Position numbers and translations under genes: made by a program. This document shows, piece after piece, positions 21,604-33,019 of a stretch of DNA of 64,000 nt (positions are counted from its first letter, which is position 1; each line of letters opens with the position of its first letter). Source of the DNA: Hericium rajendrae (taxonomy: Eukaryota; Basidiomycota; Agaricomycetes; Russulales; Hericiaceae); NCBI GenBank assembly GCA_033439255.1, contig JAVRDV010000018.1, positions 1 through 64,000 of the forward strand, read 5' to 3'. The notes beneath the pieces are model-generated. The model was not told the origin of the DNA. It was given only the letters and a program-made list of their open reading frames with translations, and did not search any database.

Positions 21604-21693
21604 TAATCTGCAGCACGGGCAAAATGACGTACTCCCGTCCCCCTCATGATGTCATGGGACGGGAGTATGTCATTTTGCCCGTGCTGCGGATTA
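21604..21693. mobile_element. 90-bp foldback MITE
   Basis: Near-perfect inverted arms of about 38 bases, starting TAATCTGCAGCACGGGC and ending GCCCGTGCTGCGGATTA, with a short CCTCATGATGTCAT centre. Only two mismatches are visible. It is much GC-richer than its surroundings, so it is a discrete insertion. Confidence 0.75.
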
Positions 21694-21749
21694 TGTAAAA
21701 CCTTGAAAATAGTTAAATAGGAGGTTTTGTGATAATTTGAGTGTACCTC

Positions 21750-22510
21750 CTTAAAGACTGGAGATATCACTGGTCCCTTGGTTGCGTCAGAAAGATCTCT
21801 ATTATGCCTTTTCAACGACGCTAGGTACACTACAATTGGATGAGTCAATAAAAAGATATGGCCTCAACAAGTTTGCCCCTACCTCTAATACCAACCCTTC
21901 AGTAATTGCTACCGCGTTTTCTCAATACTTACCCGATCGTCTTGTACAATATACCGTTGGAAAGGTATGAATTAGATCTGTCCAACGGTATCTTTAGCGT
22001 GTAAATAGCGCCACTCGTTGCGCCGCTATGATGCAATCACTATGATCTTCTCCTCAAAGGTATCTTTTGAAGTGATTTGCTCATATCTCAGTCATTTCTG
22101 AACCTATTCTCATGGAAAAAAATGTTCTGAAGAGGTAAAATCTGCCTTTATCATGTTATCATACATCCCACTCACTTACATCAATAACAAGGTGCAGAAT
22201 ATCCTATTAAATATGTTTATCTGTTATTTCAACAAGTTTGCACTTTCTTATACTAAAATCTTTCAGTTCTAATAAGACTAGCATTGATTTACATATGCAT
22301 ATAGTTGAACACTAATTAAATTTGATTTAGTAGACTGATATCTCTAAGAAACATTTAAAATCACAAAAATGACAATTGTCAGAATCGAACCTACAACCTT
22401 ACTTTAAGATGTGAGAAATTATTACTATAAAAGGCATTACATTGGCTGGGTGTCATCTTTTTTGAGTTGAAAAGTGGGTTAGAGTAAACGATTCTAAGGA
22501 ATCGTAATAG
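21750..22510. repeat. Long inverted repeat flanking the Plavaka region, left arm
   Basis: Aligns in reverse complement, with moderate divergence, to 33020-33960. Matched blocks include the 21830-21900 stretch (GATGAGTCAATAAAAAGATATGG), the 22060-22090 stretch and the ACGATTCTAAGGAATCG block near 22480. The arms enclose the Plavaka-type transposase and its nested insertions and may be its long terminal inverted repeats. A GGTTCGATTC-type tRNA B-box-like motif occurs in reverse at about 22383. Confidence 0.7.
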
Positions 22511-24412
22511 ACGACTTCAAGTTTCAAAAGGTATGTGTAGCTGACGCTTTGACACCATAGATTTTGATGTTGTGCACCAAGCACTGTACCGATTTGCATG
22601 TATGTACATGCATTCAAAAGCTACTGATTGCCGCTTTCTGAAACAACAGAAATGTTGCCGGTGCGTTCACTCGTTGTAAAGATATCCTCAAAACATGTTC
22701 TTGCTGACAGTTTCAGAGATTCTGTTGTAGTGCCTCGAGTTTTTCACCCATCAGGGTGCACAATAATTCATTCGAAAGCTCTTGATGAGCTCCTTTTAAT
22801 GAGATAAAGATTTTTGTGGTATGTCCAATATTCGTCATGATATATCCAATTTTCGCTCAAAGGGATGATTTTTAAATCTTCTTGGATCAGGTTGTGTAGG
22901 GCACCATTCAAAAGCTATGCTCAACCGCATTCAGGAATGTCTGAAATGTCAGCAGTGCGTGTTCTCGTTGTGAAGATATGCCAAAACTGCTGTTTGACCC
23001 CCATTTTCAGAGATTTTGCCACTGGTGCACGAGTTCTGCACCTAACGTAGCGTATAAGGGCTTGTTTGGAAGTTACGAATAAGAACATTCAGATGAGCCA
23101 AAAAGATATGTGGTGCATGCAATATTCATAAAGTTATATCACTTTTTGTATCTACTAAATGTCACTTATAGCATTCTGGCCATAGCGCCTTTAATATCCA
23201 ACAGATCATGGCATACAAGGCATCGTTCAAAAGCAACGATTTGTCTGGCTTGGTCAGTACTAGGTACATGTTAATCAGATGAAAACTGATGTTTGTAGCA
23301 GAGAAATGCAGAACTCTTCAGGGGACCCGGATACTCTCCCACGCTCCTTGCAGCTAAGGCGCACAACAAGGCAGAACACAGATGGCCATATCTGGCAATC
23401 TGATTTCTGCCAGTATTGGACAAGTGTAAGTCAGTGTAGAGTTCATATCTATAAACACTGAAGGAAATTTTGTAAGTAATATAACTTGCAATGTTTTCAT
23501 TTTTCGTGCAGGAGCCAGAAACCCTGCCTTTGGTGTTGTTTGGCCTCAGGATTTGCCAGCAGCGCATCGTCTTTGCCACTCTTTCTAAGTCTCTTCTCTC
23601 TCACTCTTTCACTCTCTCACTTCTCTCTCTCTTGTTTTATTGTAAGTCTGTTATTCTTTTGTTCTCATCTCTTTTCAGGTTAGAAGGGTGTAAGAGAAGG
23701 CTACAAGAGTGATACTGGTACATTGTATGTATGTTTGTTTTTATTTTATTGGTTGTTTCAGCACTGACATGCTTGCTCATCTGCCCTCTACCTGCCTGCT
23801 CGTCCATACAACCATCCACATGCATGCCTGCCTGCTCACTTGCCTGATGGCTTGCTCACAATCTGCTTGCCTGCCTGCTCATCTGCACACCTGCCTGCTC
23901 ACCTATGTACCTTTCCACTTGTTCACATGCTCATCTGCTCACCTGCTTGTTTGCATGCTCGTCCACTCACCTGCTCACTCACATGCCCACCTGCTCACTC
24001 GCATGTCTGTCTGACCTATGTATGTACTACAGTAGAGGGGGCTGGTGTTTATATATCTGTGAGATGACAGCACAAGTGACCTAATGTAGTATGGAGTAGT
24101 GATTAGCTAGCTCATGTTATGTAGTTATTCTTAAATAAAGTTTTTGAATGTTCTGATATATTGCAATTGAGTAAAATATAAGGATATCAACAGTTGTTTA
24201 TACATTGAATTGTATAACTACTGTAAAGAGATTCATTGCTACAGTAGAGACATATTCACTACAGCTCACTACAGCTCACTATTGGAGTCACAGTAGTAGA
24301 GGAGGGTCCTACGAGTACTACAGGAGCTATGGGAGCTACAGGTCACTATGGTAGGATTCTGATCACTACTGTAGCTCATGGTAGCCCACTGTAGCTCTTC
24401 CTATTTTTTCAG
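22490..24412. mobile_element. Z1: decayed copy of the Z element
   Basis: Direct repeat of most of Z2 (25620-27377): degenerate internal units containing CATTCRAAAGCTAYG (near 22607, 22772, 22907, 23230); an exon-like GCCTTTGGTGTTGTTTGGCC block (23525); a candidate short intron 23642-23678 (GTAAGT to TTTTCAG); a CTGCTCACCTGC-type minisatellite (23770-24010); and CTACTGTAG-type self-complementary repeats (24230-24400). Ends are approximate. It stops immediately upstream of the first Plavaka transposase block. Confidence 0.65.
23770..24010 (+). repeat. Minisatellite of Z1 (CTGCTCACCTGCTTGCC-like)
   Basis: Short units of the type TGCTCAYNTGCCYACC repeat with variation for about 240 bp. Open frames across it are low-complexity C/H/L/T-rich strings and are not taken as protein. 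Confidence 0.75.
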
Positions 24413-25220
24413 ATGTTGGAGCAGCACCTGATAGTGTTCCAGAACCTAAAGCTAAAAATGACTGGTCTCCATTTCAAGATCGAGTTGAATTTCAGACTGC
24501 AGATTTATTATTTCAATGAGTACAGATATCAGAAAAAAATCATGATGATCTTATGGATCTTTGAGCTGTAAATCATAATGGGGCATCACCTTTTGCAAAT
24601 GTGCAGAACTTGCATGATGTTATTGATTCTATTAAATTGGGTGATGCTCCTTGGCTACATTTTTTTGTAAAATATAATGGAGTAAAGCCAAAGAAAAAGA
24701 AAAAGGTTTCAAAGTGGATGAATGAAATGTATCATATTTGGTATTGTGATCCACGTGTTGTGATACAAAATCAACTAGCAAATCCTGATTTCAAGGAAAA
24801 AATTGATTATGCTTCAAAATGCTATTTTAAAAATGAAAAAAGAAAATGGACTGACTTTATGTCAGGAAATTGAGCATAGCATCATGCTGATGAGATTGCT
24901 AAAAATTCAAACACTCATGGTGCAATGTTTGTACCTCTTATTTTGGGTAGTGATAAAACTATAGTTTCAGTAGGAACAGGATATACTGAATACTATCCTC
25001 TATATGCATCAATTGGAAATATACACAATAGTGTTCAATGTGCTCATCATAATGCTCCAACTGTGATGGGTTTTTTGTCTATAGCAAAGGCTAATTGCAA
25101 AAGTAAAAAATCTGTTGCTTTTTGTAGATTTAAGCAACATCTTTTACATAAGTCTTTGAAGGCAATCTTACAGCCTTTGCTTTCAGGCATGACCACACCA
25201 GAGGTAGTTCGATGTCCTGA

Positions 25221-27377
25221 GCATTAGGAAAAACTGGAGTTTTGCTAAATCAGATGATGTGCCTATAGAAGCACTGATGGTAACTACCGATGTTCTCTGG
25301 CAAATACTGTAGCTCATCTTGTTCTATGGTAGCCTTCTATAGCTTCCTGTAGTTATACTATGTTTTCAATTCATTATATTCCTTGAATGTTTCTGAAAAA
25401 TAAAGCTGTACTTGTGTTTATCATATAGTTTGACTTCTTTGATGACTCATGTACTGTCACCACAAGTGACATGTCACATACACATATAGCACGCCCCTTG
25501 CAGCTCCCCACTCTGCATTTATGTCCTAGGGCAAGCAAAGCACAAGTCAAGAAAAAATGTGAGTGTATTCAAATTATCTTGATTAACATCTTCTAGGAAG
25601 TTTAACAGCACATCAGCAATTTTGGTTATGAAAAGGTATGTGTGATTGACGTTCTAACTAACTATCTTATATCCTAGATTTCGATGTTGTGCACCAAGAA
25701 GTGCACCGATTTGCATGTATATACATGCGTTCGAAAGGTATGGATCACCACTTTCTGGAACACTAAACATGTCTGCGGTGTGTTTCCTCGTTGTAATGAT
25801 ATTCCAGAAACATGTTTTTGCTGACAGTTTTAGAGATTTCATTCTAGTGGCTCCAGTTTTGCAGCTACCAGGTCGCATGATGGCTCTTTGAAAGCTCTTG
25901 ATGAGCTCTTTCCAACGCGCCAAAAACATCTGCAGTATGTCCATTCTTCGCTATGATACAGCCCATTCTTGTTTAGAAGGGCAATTTTTAGAAGTTCTCA
26001 GATCGGGTTATGCATGACACCGTTCGAAAGCTACGATCAACCGCCTTCCAGAACAGTTGAAACGTTAGTGGCGTGTTCTCTCGTTGTTGAGATAGGCCTG
26101 AAACAATATTTGACCTCCATTTTCAGAGATTTTGCCCCTATGGGATGAGTTCTGCCCTTATCATGGGGCATGAGGGCTTATCCAAAAGCTATTGATTAGG
26201 GCTTTTAGATGGTCCAATCAGTTTTGTAGTGCATGCAGTATTCAAGGCACTATGCCACTTTTTGTATCTACTAAAGGTCACCCATCGTATCACATCGTAT
26301 AGGGCACCATTCGAAAGAGACGAATCACACGGTTCAAACGGTACTAGGTACGTGCTAATCGGATATGAATTGATCTTTGTAGAAGAGAAAGGGAGATCTG
26401 TCAGGGGGACCCAGACACTCTCCCATGCCCCTTTCAGCTGCGACACATGCAACTAAGGAAGACAGATTGCCAAATATAGCAATCTTATTATGTATTCTGC
26501 AAGGGGGCAGAAACCAGATTGCCAAATATGGCAATCTGATTTCTGCCTTTGGTGTTGTTTGGCCTCAGGACTTGCCAGCAATGCACGTCATCTTTACCAC
26601 TGTTCCTCACTCTCTCCTCACTCTCTCTCCTCACCTCTTTTTTTCTTCTCTTTCTTTTTCTCTTATATTATTGTAAGTCTTTTTTTCTTGGCTTCTCATT
26701 TCTTTTCAAGCCAGTTGGGTGCAAGAGGTGGCAACAAGAACGTAAAAGGTAAGTTAATTTGTTTGTATCTTAGAAGCTTCAGTACTGATGTGTACATCTA
26801 CCTGCCCATCCACATGCTTGCTCACCCACCTATCTACTCACTTGTCCATCTGCCCACCTGCTTGCCCACCCACCTGCTCACTTGCTCACCTGCTCACCCA
26901 CTTGCCTGCTCACTCACACTTGATTGCCCACTCACCCGCTTGTCTGCTCACCTGCTTACCTGCTTGCCTGCTCACTCACATGCTTGCCTGCCCACATGCT
27001 CACCTGCACATCTACATGCCTGCATCCTGCACCCTTGCATGCTCCCCTTATATATATAGATGGGTTGTAATAGTATAGATAAGAGTACTTAGTTTTTTTA
27101 TAGTTAATACAACAATGAGAATATTGAATGATCTGATTTATTAAAATTGTGTGAAATAAACTGCTAACATTAGTAGTCTATGCTTAAGTTTGTAGAACTA
27201 CTATAACATGTTTGGTTACTACAGTAGAAAGATCCTCACTACAGGTCACTACAGAAGCCACTATAGAAGGGGGGGTTTCTACAAGTACTACAAGTACTAT
27301 AGGATCTACAGGTAGCTACTGTAGACTACAGATTGCTACTGTAGCCAATGGTAGCAACTTCAGTTTTTCCATCAGGC
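25221..27377. mobile_element. Z2: 2.16-kb TIR element inside the Plavaka transposase
   Basis: The flanking duplication is TGA (25218-25220 and 27378-27380); removing the element and one TGA gives a continuous CCTGATGAACAT reading as PDEH in the transposase. The ends share GGAAAAACTGGAGTT and its complement. Inside, in order: an AT-rich 5' part; degenerate units with TTCGAAAG-type cores (25728, 25887, 26019, 26300); the GCCTTTGGTGTTGTTTGGCC exon-like block (26535); a candidate short intron 26673-26710 (GTAAGT to TTTTCAAG); a CTGCTCACC minisatellite; and CTACTGTAG repeats. No protein-coding region was recognised. Three-base duplications fit CACTA-like or Plavaka-like mobilisation. Confidence 0.75.
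26790..27040 (+). repeat. Minisatellite of Z2
   Basis: Same class of TGCTCACCTGCYYACC units as in Z1, about 250 bp, strongly lacking CpG. Confidence 0.75.
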
Positions 27378-29239
27378 TGATGAACATTTACATCATGCAA
27401 TTTATGGTCTTGGTCCTTGTATTGCAGATTATCCTGAGCAATGTGCTCTTTCTTGTGTTGTTCAGAATTGGTATTTTGAATATAAAAATAAACCAGGATG
27501 CTTAGATCATGATCCTGGTGAAGGACAAAGAAGCCATGAAGATACTTGTAAATTGATGGAGTCTAAAACAGATCACAAATTATGGTCAAACTATGGTATA
27601 GTATGGCAGGCATAATGGTGAATTTTTTTTTAATTGCTTATTTGATAGCAAAGTCTGATTTTTTTGATAGCCATTTACATTTTTCTTTTCTTATGCAGAT
27701 ATTCATGAGCTTATACTCCAGATCTTCAAGTTTTGCATCAGATTATCAAAGGCACCTTTCATGATCATCTTGTGACTTGGGTTGAAGAGTACCTTATCAT
27801 AACTCATGGTGAAGCTAAAGGCTTAGAACTTCTTGTAGAGATTAATCATTGAATTGCAGTTGTACCTTCTTTTTCAGAACTTCATCATTTTTATAATGGA
27901 CGTTGCTTTGTCCAATGGACTGGAGATGATTCTAAAGCATTGATGAAAGTGTTTTTGCCTGCCACTGATGGGCTTGTACCACAAAAGATGGTTAGATGCA
28001 TTCGTGTCTTTTTGGACTTTTGTTACATTGCACGAAAATCAACAATTGATGATGATGACTTAGATGCCATGGAATCAGCCTTAGAGATCTATTGGACAGA
28101 GCGTGAGATATTTGTAAAGACCAATGTTTGTCCTAATGGAATATCTTTGCCTAGGCAGCATTCTTTGAAGCATTATTGACAATGGATTGAGGACTTTGCA
28201 GTTCCAAATGGTATTTGTACTTCTATCACAGAGTTCAAACATATCAAAGCTGTTAAAGAGCCATGGCATCGTTCAAATCGATATGAAGCACTTGAACAGA
28301 TGTTGATAACAAATCAGCAACTTGATAAACTTGCAGCATGTTATGATGATTTTGTAAATCGTGAAATGCTAAAGAAATCTTTAACTTCAAGTATGATAGA
28401 AGAAGATTCATCTGAAGCTGAGATAGAATCTGCTACTAGTAATGATAATGATGATAGTGATGATATAAATGATAATAATACATTTGTGTTTAAAGATGGT
28501 AGTACTGAAGGCTCAAATATTATGGCAAATGTTGTGCTTGGCTCATACAAGCCTAGAGGTTATCCTAAAAAAATTTATGATCTTGCTGTAGCTATTCAAC
28601 AACCTCATTTGCCTGATTTAATAAGGCGATTCTTATATGATCAACTCTATGCTACTGTTAAAACAAATTCATCTAATGTTGATATATCCAAGTGTCCAAA
28701 GTCACCACAAAAATTTGATGTTACTCATTCTGCTATTGCTACATACTATTCACCAAGTGATCCATCTGGAAGCATAGGATTTCATCGACATTACATTTGC
28801 TCTACAGAACCATGGCGAAAACAAGAACCTCGTCATGATTGTGTCTTTGTTTTAGCTGATCATAATTTGCCTGGAATGCATCAGAAAAATCAGTTTTCTA
28901 CATAGCTTCCAGCCAATGATATGGCTCCTATGATAGTTCTATGCACTCTATGTATTTTGGCAGCACAGCTTTATACAGTAGCTCTATAAGACCTATCATA
29001 GGTTCTATAGCTGTTGGTGGTGGGTATATAGAGCTATGTAGTTTTGAGTGACAGCTATGCTAGCTATATAACATTATAGGGTTGCTATCAATGCTATGAT
29101 TCCTATCATACCATACCTAGAACCCCAAAATATACTAAGGCAAGAGCACCTTAAGCCAATTGTCTAGGTTGAAAATATATTTAAATTATGGGCTCAGGAG
29201 TAATAAACAACAGCTAATTCTACTATATTAAAAGTAAAT

Positions 29240-30240
29240 AAGTAATTAGGGCCAATGCGGGCATGCATCCACGGCGCGGGAGGCCGTCGCGGGCCCGGGG
29301 CCCGTACACGAGAGTGCGCGCACTGGCCGATGCGCGTGACACGAGGCGCACACGCACGAGGCGCGGCAGGCCTGCGCGCGCGAGACGGGAGGGCCGTGCG
29401 CGAGGCACAACGGGGCGTGCACGAGGCGCTGGGTGGCAGCGGGCCCATGCGCGATGCGGCAGACGTGCGCGCAGGAGGTGCGGGGCCCGTACGCCAGGCG
29501 GCGGGCCTGTACGCGAGGCGCGGGGCCCGTGCGCGAGATCTTGGGCCACCGCGGGCTCGTGTGCGATGCGTCATGCCTGCGTGCGGGAGACGCAAGGCGC
29601 GCAGGGCGCGTGGGCGAAGCGTCGAGGGCGGCGGGCCCGTGCGCGAAGCACTGGATTGCCACGGGCTCGTGCGTGAGGCGGCAGCCTGCACGCGAGGCGC
29701 AGGGTCTGTGCGCGAGACGCCGAGGGCGTGCGTGAGGCATCGAGGGCGTGCGTGAGGCGTCGAGGGTGGCAGGTCCGTGCGCAAAGCGTCGGGCGGCCAC
29801 GGGCCCGTGCGCGAGGCACTAGACTGCCGCAGGTTCGTGCGTGACGCGGTAACCTGCACGCAGAAAGCGCGAGGCGCGTGGAGGGGCGTGGGCGAGGGTC
29901 GAGGGCGGCGGGGCCGTGCACGAGGCGCAGGGCCGGGCACGAAACGTCGGGCTACCGCGAGCCCGTGCGCAACGCGGCAGGCGTGCACGCGAGGCGCGAT
30001 GGCGTAGACGTCGCGAGGACGGACAGGGCCCTGTGCGACGTGCGTGCGCTGGCGTGCCCGTCCCGGGTCGCGGACGACCGTGCGCACTCCGCTGATCGTG
30101 GTCGTTGGAGGCGACGCGCTGGGCGCTAGCGACGTGGCAGCGACGCGACGTGGCGGCGAGGCGGCGTGGCGGCGAGGTCGGCGGAGGACAGGGTGTTGCG
30201 GGATAGGCGGCAGTCGGAGGCGAGAGGGGATGAGGGCGCG
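29240..30240 (-). repeat. GC-rich minisatellite of Y1
   Basis: About 1 kb of degenerate units around CGGGCCCGTGCGCGAGGCG, very rich in CpG, in a window that is otherwise AT-richer. It is open in several frames on both strands, which is expected for biased composition; the minus-strand reading gives ASRTGP-like repeats. The frames are not conserved between the Y copies, so I do not call a protein. Confidence 0.8.
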
Positions 30241-30257
30241 GGAGGACGAAAGAAGTC

Positions 30258-30290
30258 GAGAGTATCGCTCGTCGAATGAGCGATACTCTC
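30258..30290 (-). other. Hairpin at the 3' splice site of the Y1 intron
   Basis: Perfect 13-bp inverted arms GAGAGTATCGCTC / GAGCGATACTCTC with a 7-base loop. On the minus strand it starts at the end of a 43-nt intron-like sequence with donor GTAAGT (30332-30327), branch-like TACTAAT and acceptor CTAG. The same hairpin in the same place occurs at 54461-54494, 60208-60235 and 63832-63863. Confidence 0.8.
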
Positions 30291-30716
30291 TAGATTAGTA
30301 CGAATAGATGAATTGAGACTTTTTTTACTTACCTTTGAGGCCCTCGGCATCTGACTATCCTCCTCCGGTGTTCGATCCGATGGGAGCGAGAAGAGGGATG
30401 GCGAACGGGCGAGACAGGGGAGTGAGGGTGGTAGGGACAAGACTGACTTCGACGCGCGTTCGGTGCTTACAGCCACCGAACGAGCGAAGCTACGTTGTTC
30501 GAGCTTTAACAAACCAAGTAAAATCGTAACAATTCAGAGAAAAAAAATACTATGATAGATCATACAGTAAACCAGAATTAATGAGGATTCTATGTATCTA
30601 CTGCACCGTGAATTGCTGAGCAGCAGCATCAACATAATAAAGTCTAGCGCCCAGTCTCTGACGCGACGCTCGGCAAGCGCCCGGCAACCACAAATCCCGG
30701 CTCCGCCCGGGATTCG

Positions 30717-30724
30717 TATATAAG
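30717..30724 (+). promoter_or_regulatory. TATA-like box of the rightward Y1 transcript
   Basis: TATATAAG in a GC-rich setting (CGGGATTCG before it). The homologous site in Y2 is at 59772-59779 on the minus strand. It points away from the minisatellite transcript. Confidence 0.4.
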
Positions 30725-30736
30725 GCTCGCGCGACG

Positions 30737-32047
30737 GGCAGTCCATCAGTGGGTGTGGGCGACCTAGGACCTAGCTGAGTTCGAAACCTAACGGAGTTCG
30801 AAACTCGGCGGCACCTCGCGAGACTCTTGTACAGTCGATGATATCTCGCTCAAATGTCATTCATTTCAGTCAAAATAAGCTCGAAAATTCTCTGAACAGG
30901 AAATGTTATATAGCACGGCCCTCCGGGCATCACCTGGTCCCGTCGCCGATCGAGCCAACTATTGCTGCTCGAGCCAAAGGAAGCAGAAGCAGATTTTATA
31001 TTCTGGGGAGAAGTACTTATATCATAAATAGGGGTATTCGAGTACAATACCCTCGAGCTCTCACAGTGACCCGATCACGTTCGCGCACTGGACTAGCCAA
31101 CCGTGGTCTGTTTTTTTGCATTACAAGATCGGGATCATGTCCCCGCTTGACAGACATTATTGATGCAATTCCGAAGCTATGTAGGTCCACGAGAGGTGCA
31201 AATGGCTTGCAACTGCGACCGCACAATCGTGGGTGCTCGTTTGAACCGTGCAACCTTATTTCCTTTTCGAGCGTAAAACGGTTGTGCCTTTTATGGTAGT
31301 AACTTTCGAGAGAAGACCTGTTCCCTGACGGGACCAGGAACATGCGCTTAATTACATGTGATACGCAGCTATTCAGCGACAAACGACAAGATGAAAGTTT
31401 GTCTTCGGAGGCGAAGACCTAGCGGAGTCCAAAAGGGTTCCCACGATTTAATTGCAAGACTTCGTACGAGAAGATGTGCGGGTGCCGTCGAAAAGGTGCA
31501 TCTCGAGCCGCCCCAGGTAATTCAATAAATGAAGCTTGAGAGTATATTACTGTATGGCATATTATGATTGCTTTAAAATTGGAGATCAGGCTATGCTTCA
31601 GTGAGAATGTAGCATGAAAAGTTGAGCATACTAAGTACACATGGTACCTGCATTGAAATTGGCCCCGAAGGGGCCCGAAAAAATCAGTGGTCTTTGGGAG
31701 TGAGCGGGCTTCAGAATATGTCAGATCATCTCCTAGCATTATAGCTTCTTAGTTGCTGGACAGCTAGTGTACTCTGTATGATGCATTCGTGAACAAATCC
31801 TGCTGCAGAACATTAATTACATTGCCGCGCGAAGCGCAGCACATTCTACACCTCGAGCAACTTTTCGACAGTCTTTTTCATGTTCTCAAGTTGTGTGAAA
31901 CTCGATGCGTCAATGTACGTCGACGCGACGAGTCCAAGATGCGACTGGCACTGCCGCGCTTCGCGCGGCGGAAATTCAAATATTATATTCGAATAAATAT
32001 ATTCGAATATTTCTCCTGGCCGTCCACACCTATAAATGGACTGCCGC
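30737..32047. mobile_element. X2: TIR element inside Y1
   Basis: Perfect 8-bp duplications GCGCGACG at 30729-30736 and 32048-32055. The ends are GGCAGTCCATCAGTGGG and, complemented, GGCAGTCCATTTATAGG. Its body is the reverse complement of X1, with an extra 0.4 kb (30933-31338) bounded by its own inverted CCTGGTCCCGTC ends. Eight-bp duplications again fit hAT or KDZ mobilisation. Non-coding as far as I can see. Confidence 0.85.
30933..31338. mobile_element. 406-bp insertion inside X2
   Basis: Bounded by CCTGGTCCCGTC and GACGGGACCAGG and absent from X1 at the equivalent point. No clear target duplication. It may be a small MITE nested three levels deep: Plavaka, Y1, X2. Confidence 0.55.
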
Positions 32048-33019
32048 GCGACGCGCGTTGCCTCTTGCTCTTTAACTCCCACTGTCTCTTGCCACGTCGA
32101 CGCCTTCGTCGACGTGCTTTGCTTGCTCGTCATCATTCTTTACTTTGCTCGTTGTCTTTAAGGTAACCTTTCATTGTTTTTTCTTATTGCTCATACTAAT
32201 ACTAATATCTTTTAAGTTGTCTTTCAGATTTCGCTTTTTGTTACTTTGGTAAGTTTTCATGTGTTATCTTTATCTTTCAAGACTAATGTTTTTTTTTACC
32301 TTTGATTACTTATCTTATCTTATCTTATCTTGTACTACTTATCTTATCTTGTACTACTTATCTTATCTTATCTTATTTCTTACTTTCTTACTTTCTTACT
32401 TATGTTTTTGCTTTTTAATTAGTAGTAGTTTTTATGATATCAATATACTCTTAATGCATTGAAATAGTTTATACTTGTGTGATCATATGTTACTAATTCT
32501 GATATGACTGTAAAAAATATTCATAGTTTCAACAGATTTTATTGCTTTAATATGATATTGAATATAGAATATGTAAGACACATATTAAATGTAAGATATA
32601 TGAGACACATACTGAATGTAGAATATATAAGACACATAAGCCTTATAGCTTTAATAGACACTTATAGCTTTAATAGACACTTATAGCTTTCATAGCTAGC
32701 TAGACTATCATAGCTACATAGTTAGCTATTATAGCTATCATAGCACTTCATAGCATCACCCTTTAGCTTCATAGCACTACATAGCATTCCCCTTTAGCTA
32801 TGCTGGCTATAGAGAAAAGGGCAGTGCTATGGAACTATGAAATCTATATAGACTTTATAGAGCTATGTACCACTTACACATTTATCTGATGTGAAAGGCT
32901 TATATGTTGGACAAGTTCTGCTCTTCTTTTCATTCAAAGCTGGCCAAACAATCTGGCCTTGTGCAATTGGTTCACAACTGTAAGAGATAAGCCTGATGAA
33001 GATACTGGCATGTGGATTG

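Larger units (their letters stand above)
28879..32891. mobile_element. Y1: TIR element with bidirectional architecture, split by X2
   Basis: Inserted in the Plavaka transposase with duplication TG (28877-28878 and 32892-32893). The left end CATCAGAAAAAT and right end complement CATCAGATAAAT match the ends of Y2 (CATCTGAGAAAT). Removing it restores GGA ATG AAA GGC, reading GMKG. Layout: TAGCTATAG-rich end (28940-29110); GC-rich minisatellite (29240-30240); hairpin (30258-30290); short intron (30290-30332); an exon-like stretch to about 30530; a central region with TATATAAG facing right (30717-30724); X2 (30737-32047); an AT-rich right half with GTAAGT-like sites; a TAGCTATAG-rich end (32640-32860). 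Without X2 it is about 2.7 kb. No conserved protein was found. Confidence 0.82.

Noticed and set aside
22384-22455. tRNA gene on the minus strand
   Set aside because: Only a B-box-like motif is convincing; no cloverleaf pairing could be built.
23709-24067. Cysteine/histidine-rich frames that suggest zinc fingers
   Set aside because: They come from CTGCTCACC minisatellite units with no regular C-x2-C spacing; same for 26490-27078 and 55036-55422.
29194-30087. 297-codon minus-strand frame with ASRTGP-like repeats
   Set aside because: It lies wholly in the GC-rich minisatellite, is open in several frames on both strands, and is not kept in the homologous array of Y2.
29240-30240. GC-rich block as bacterial contamination or horizontal transfer
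   Set aside because: It has a matching partner inside Y2 in the same structural position, so it belongs to the element.
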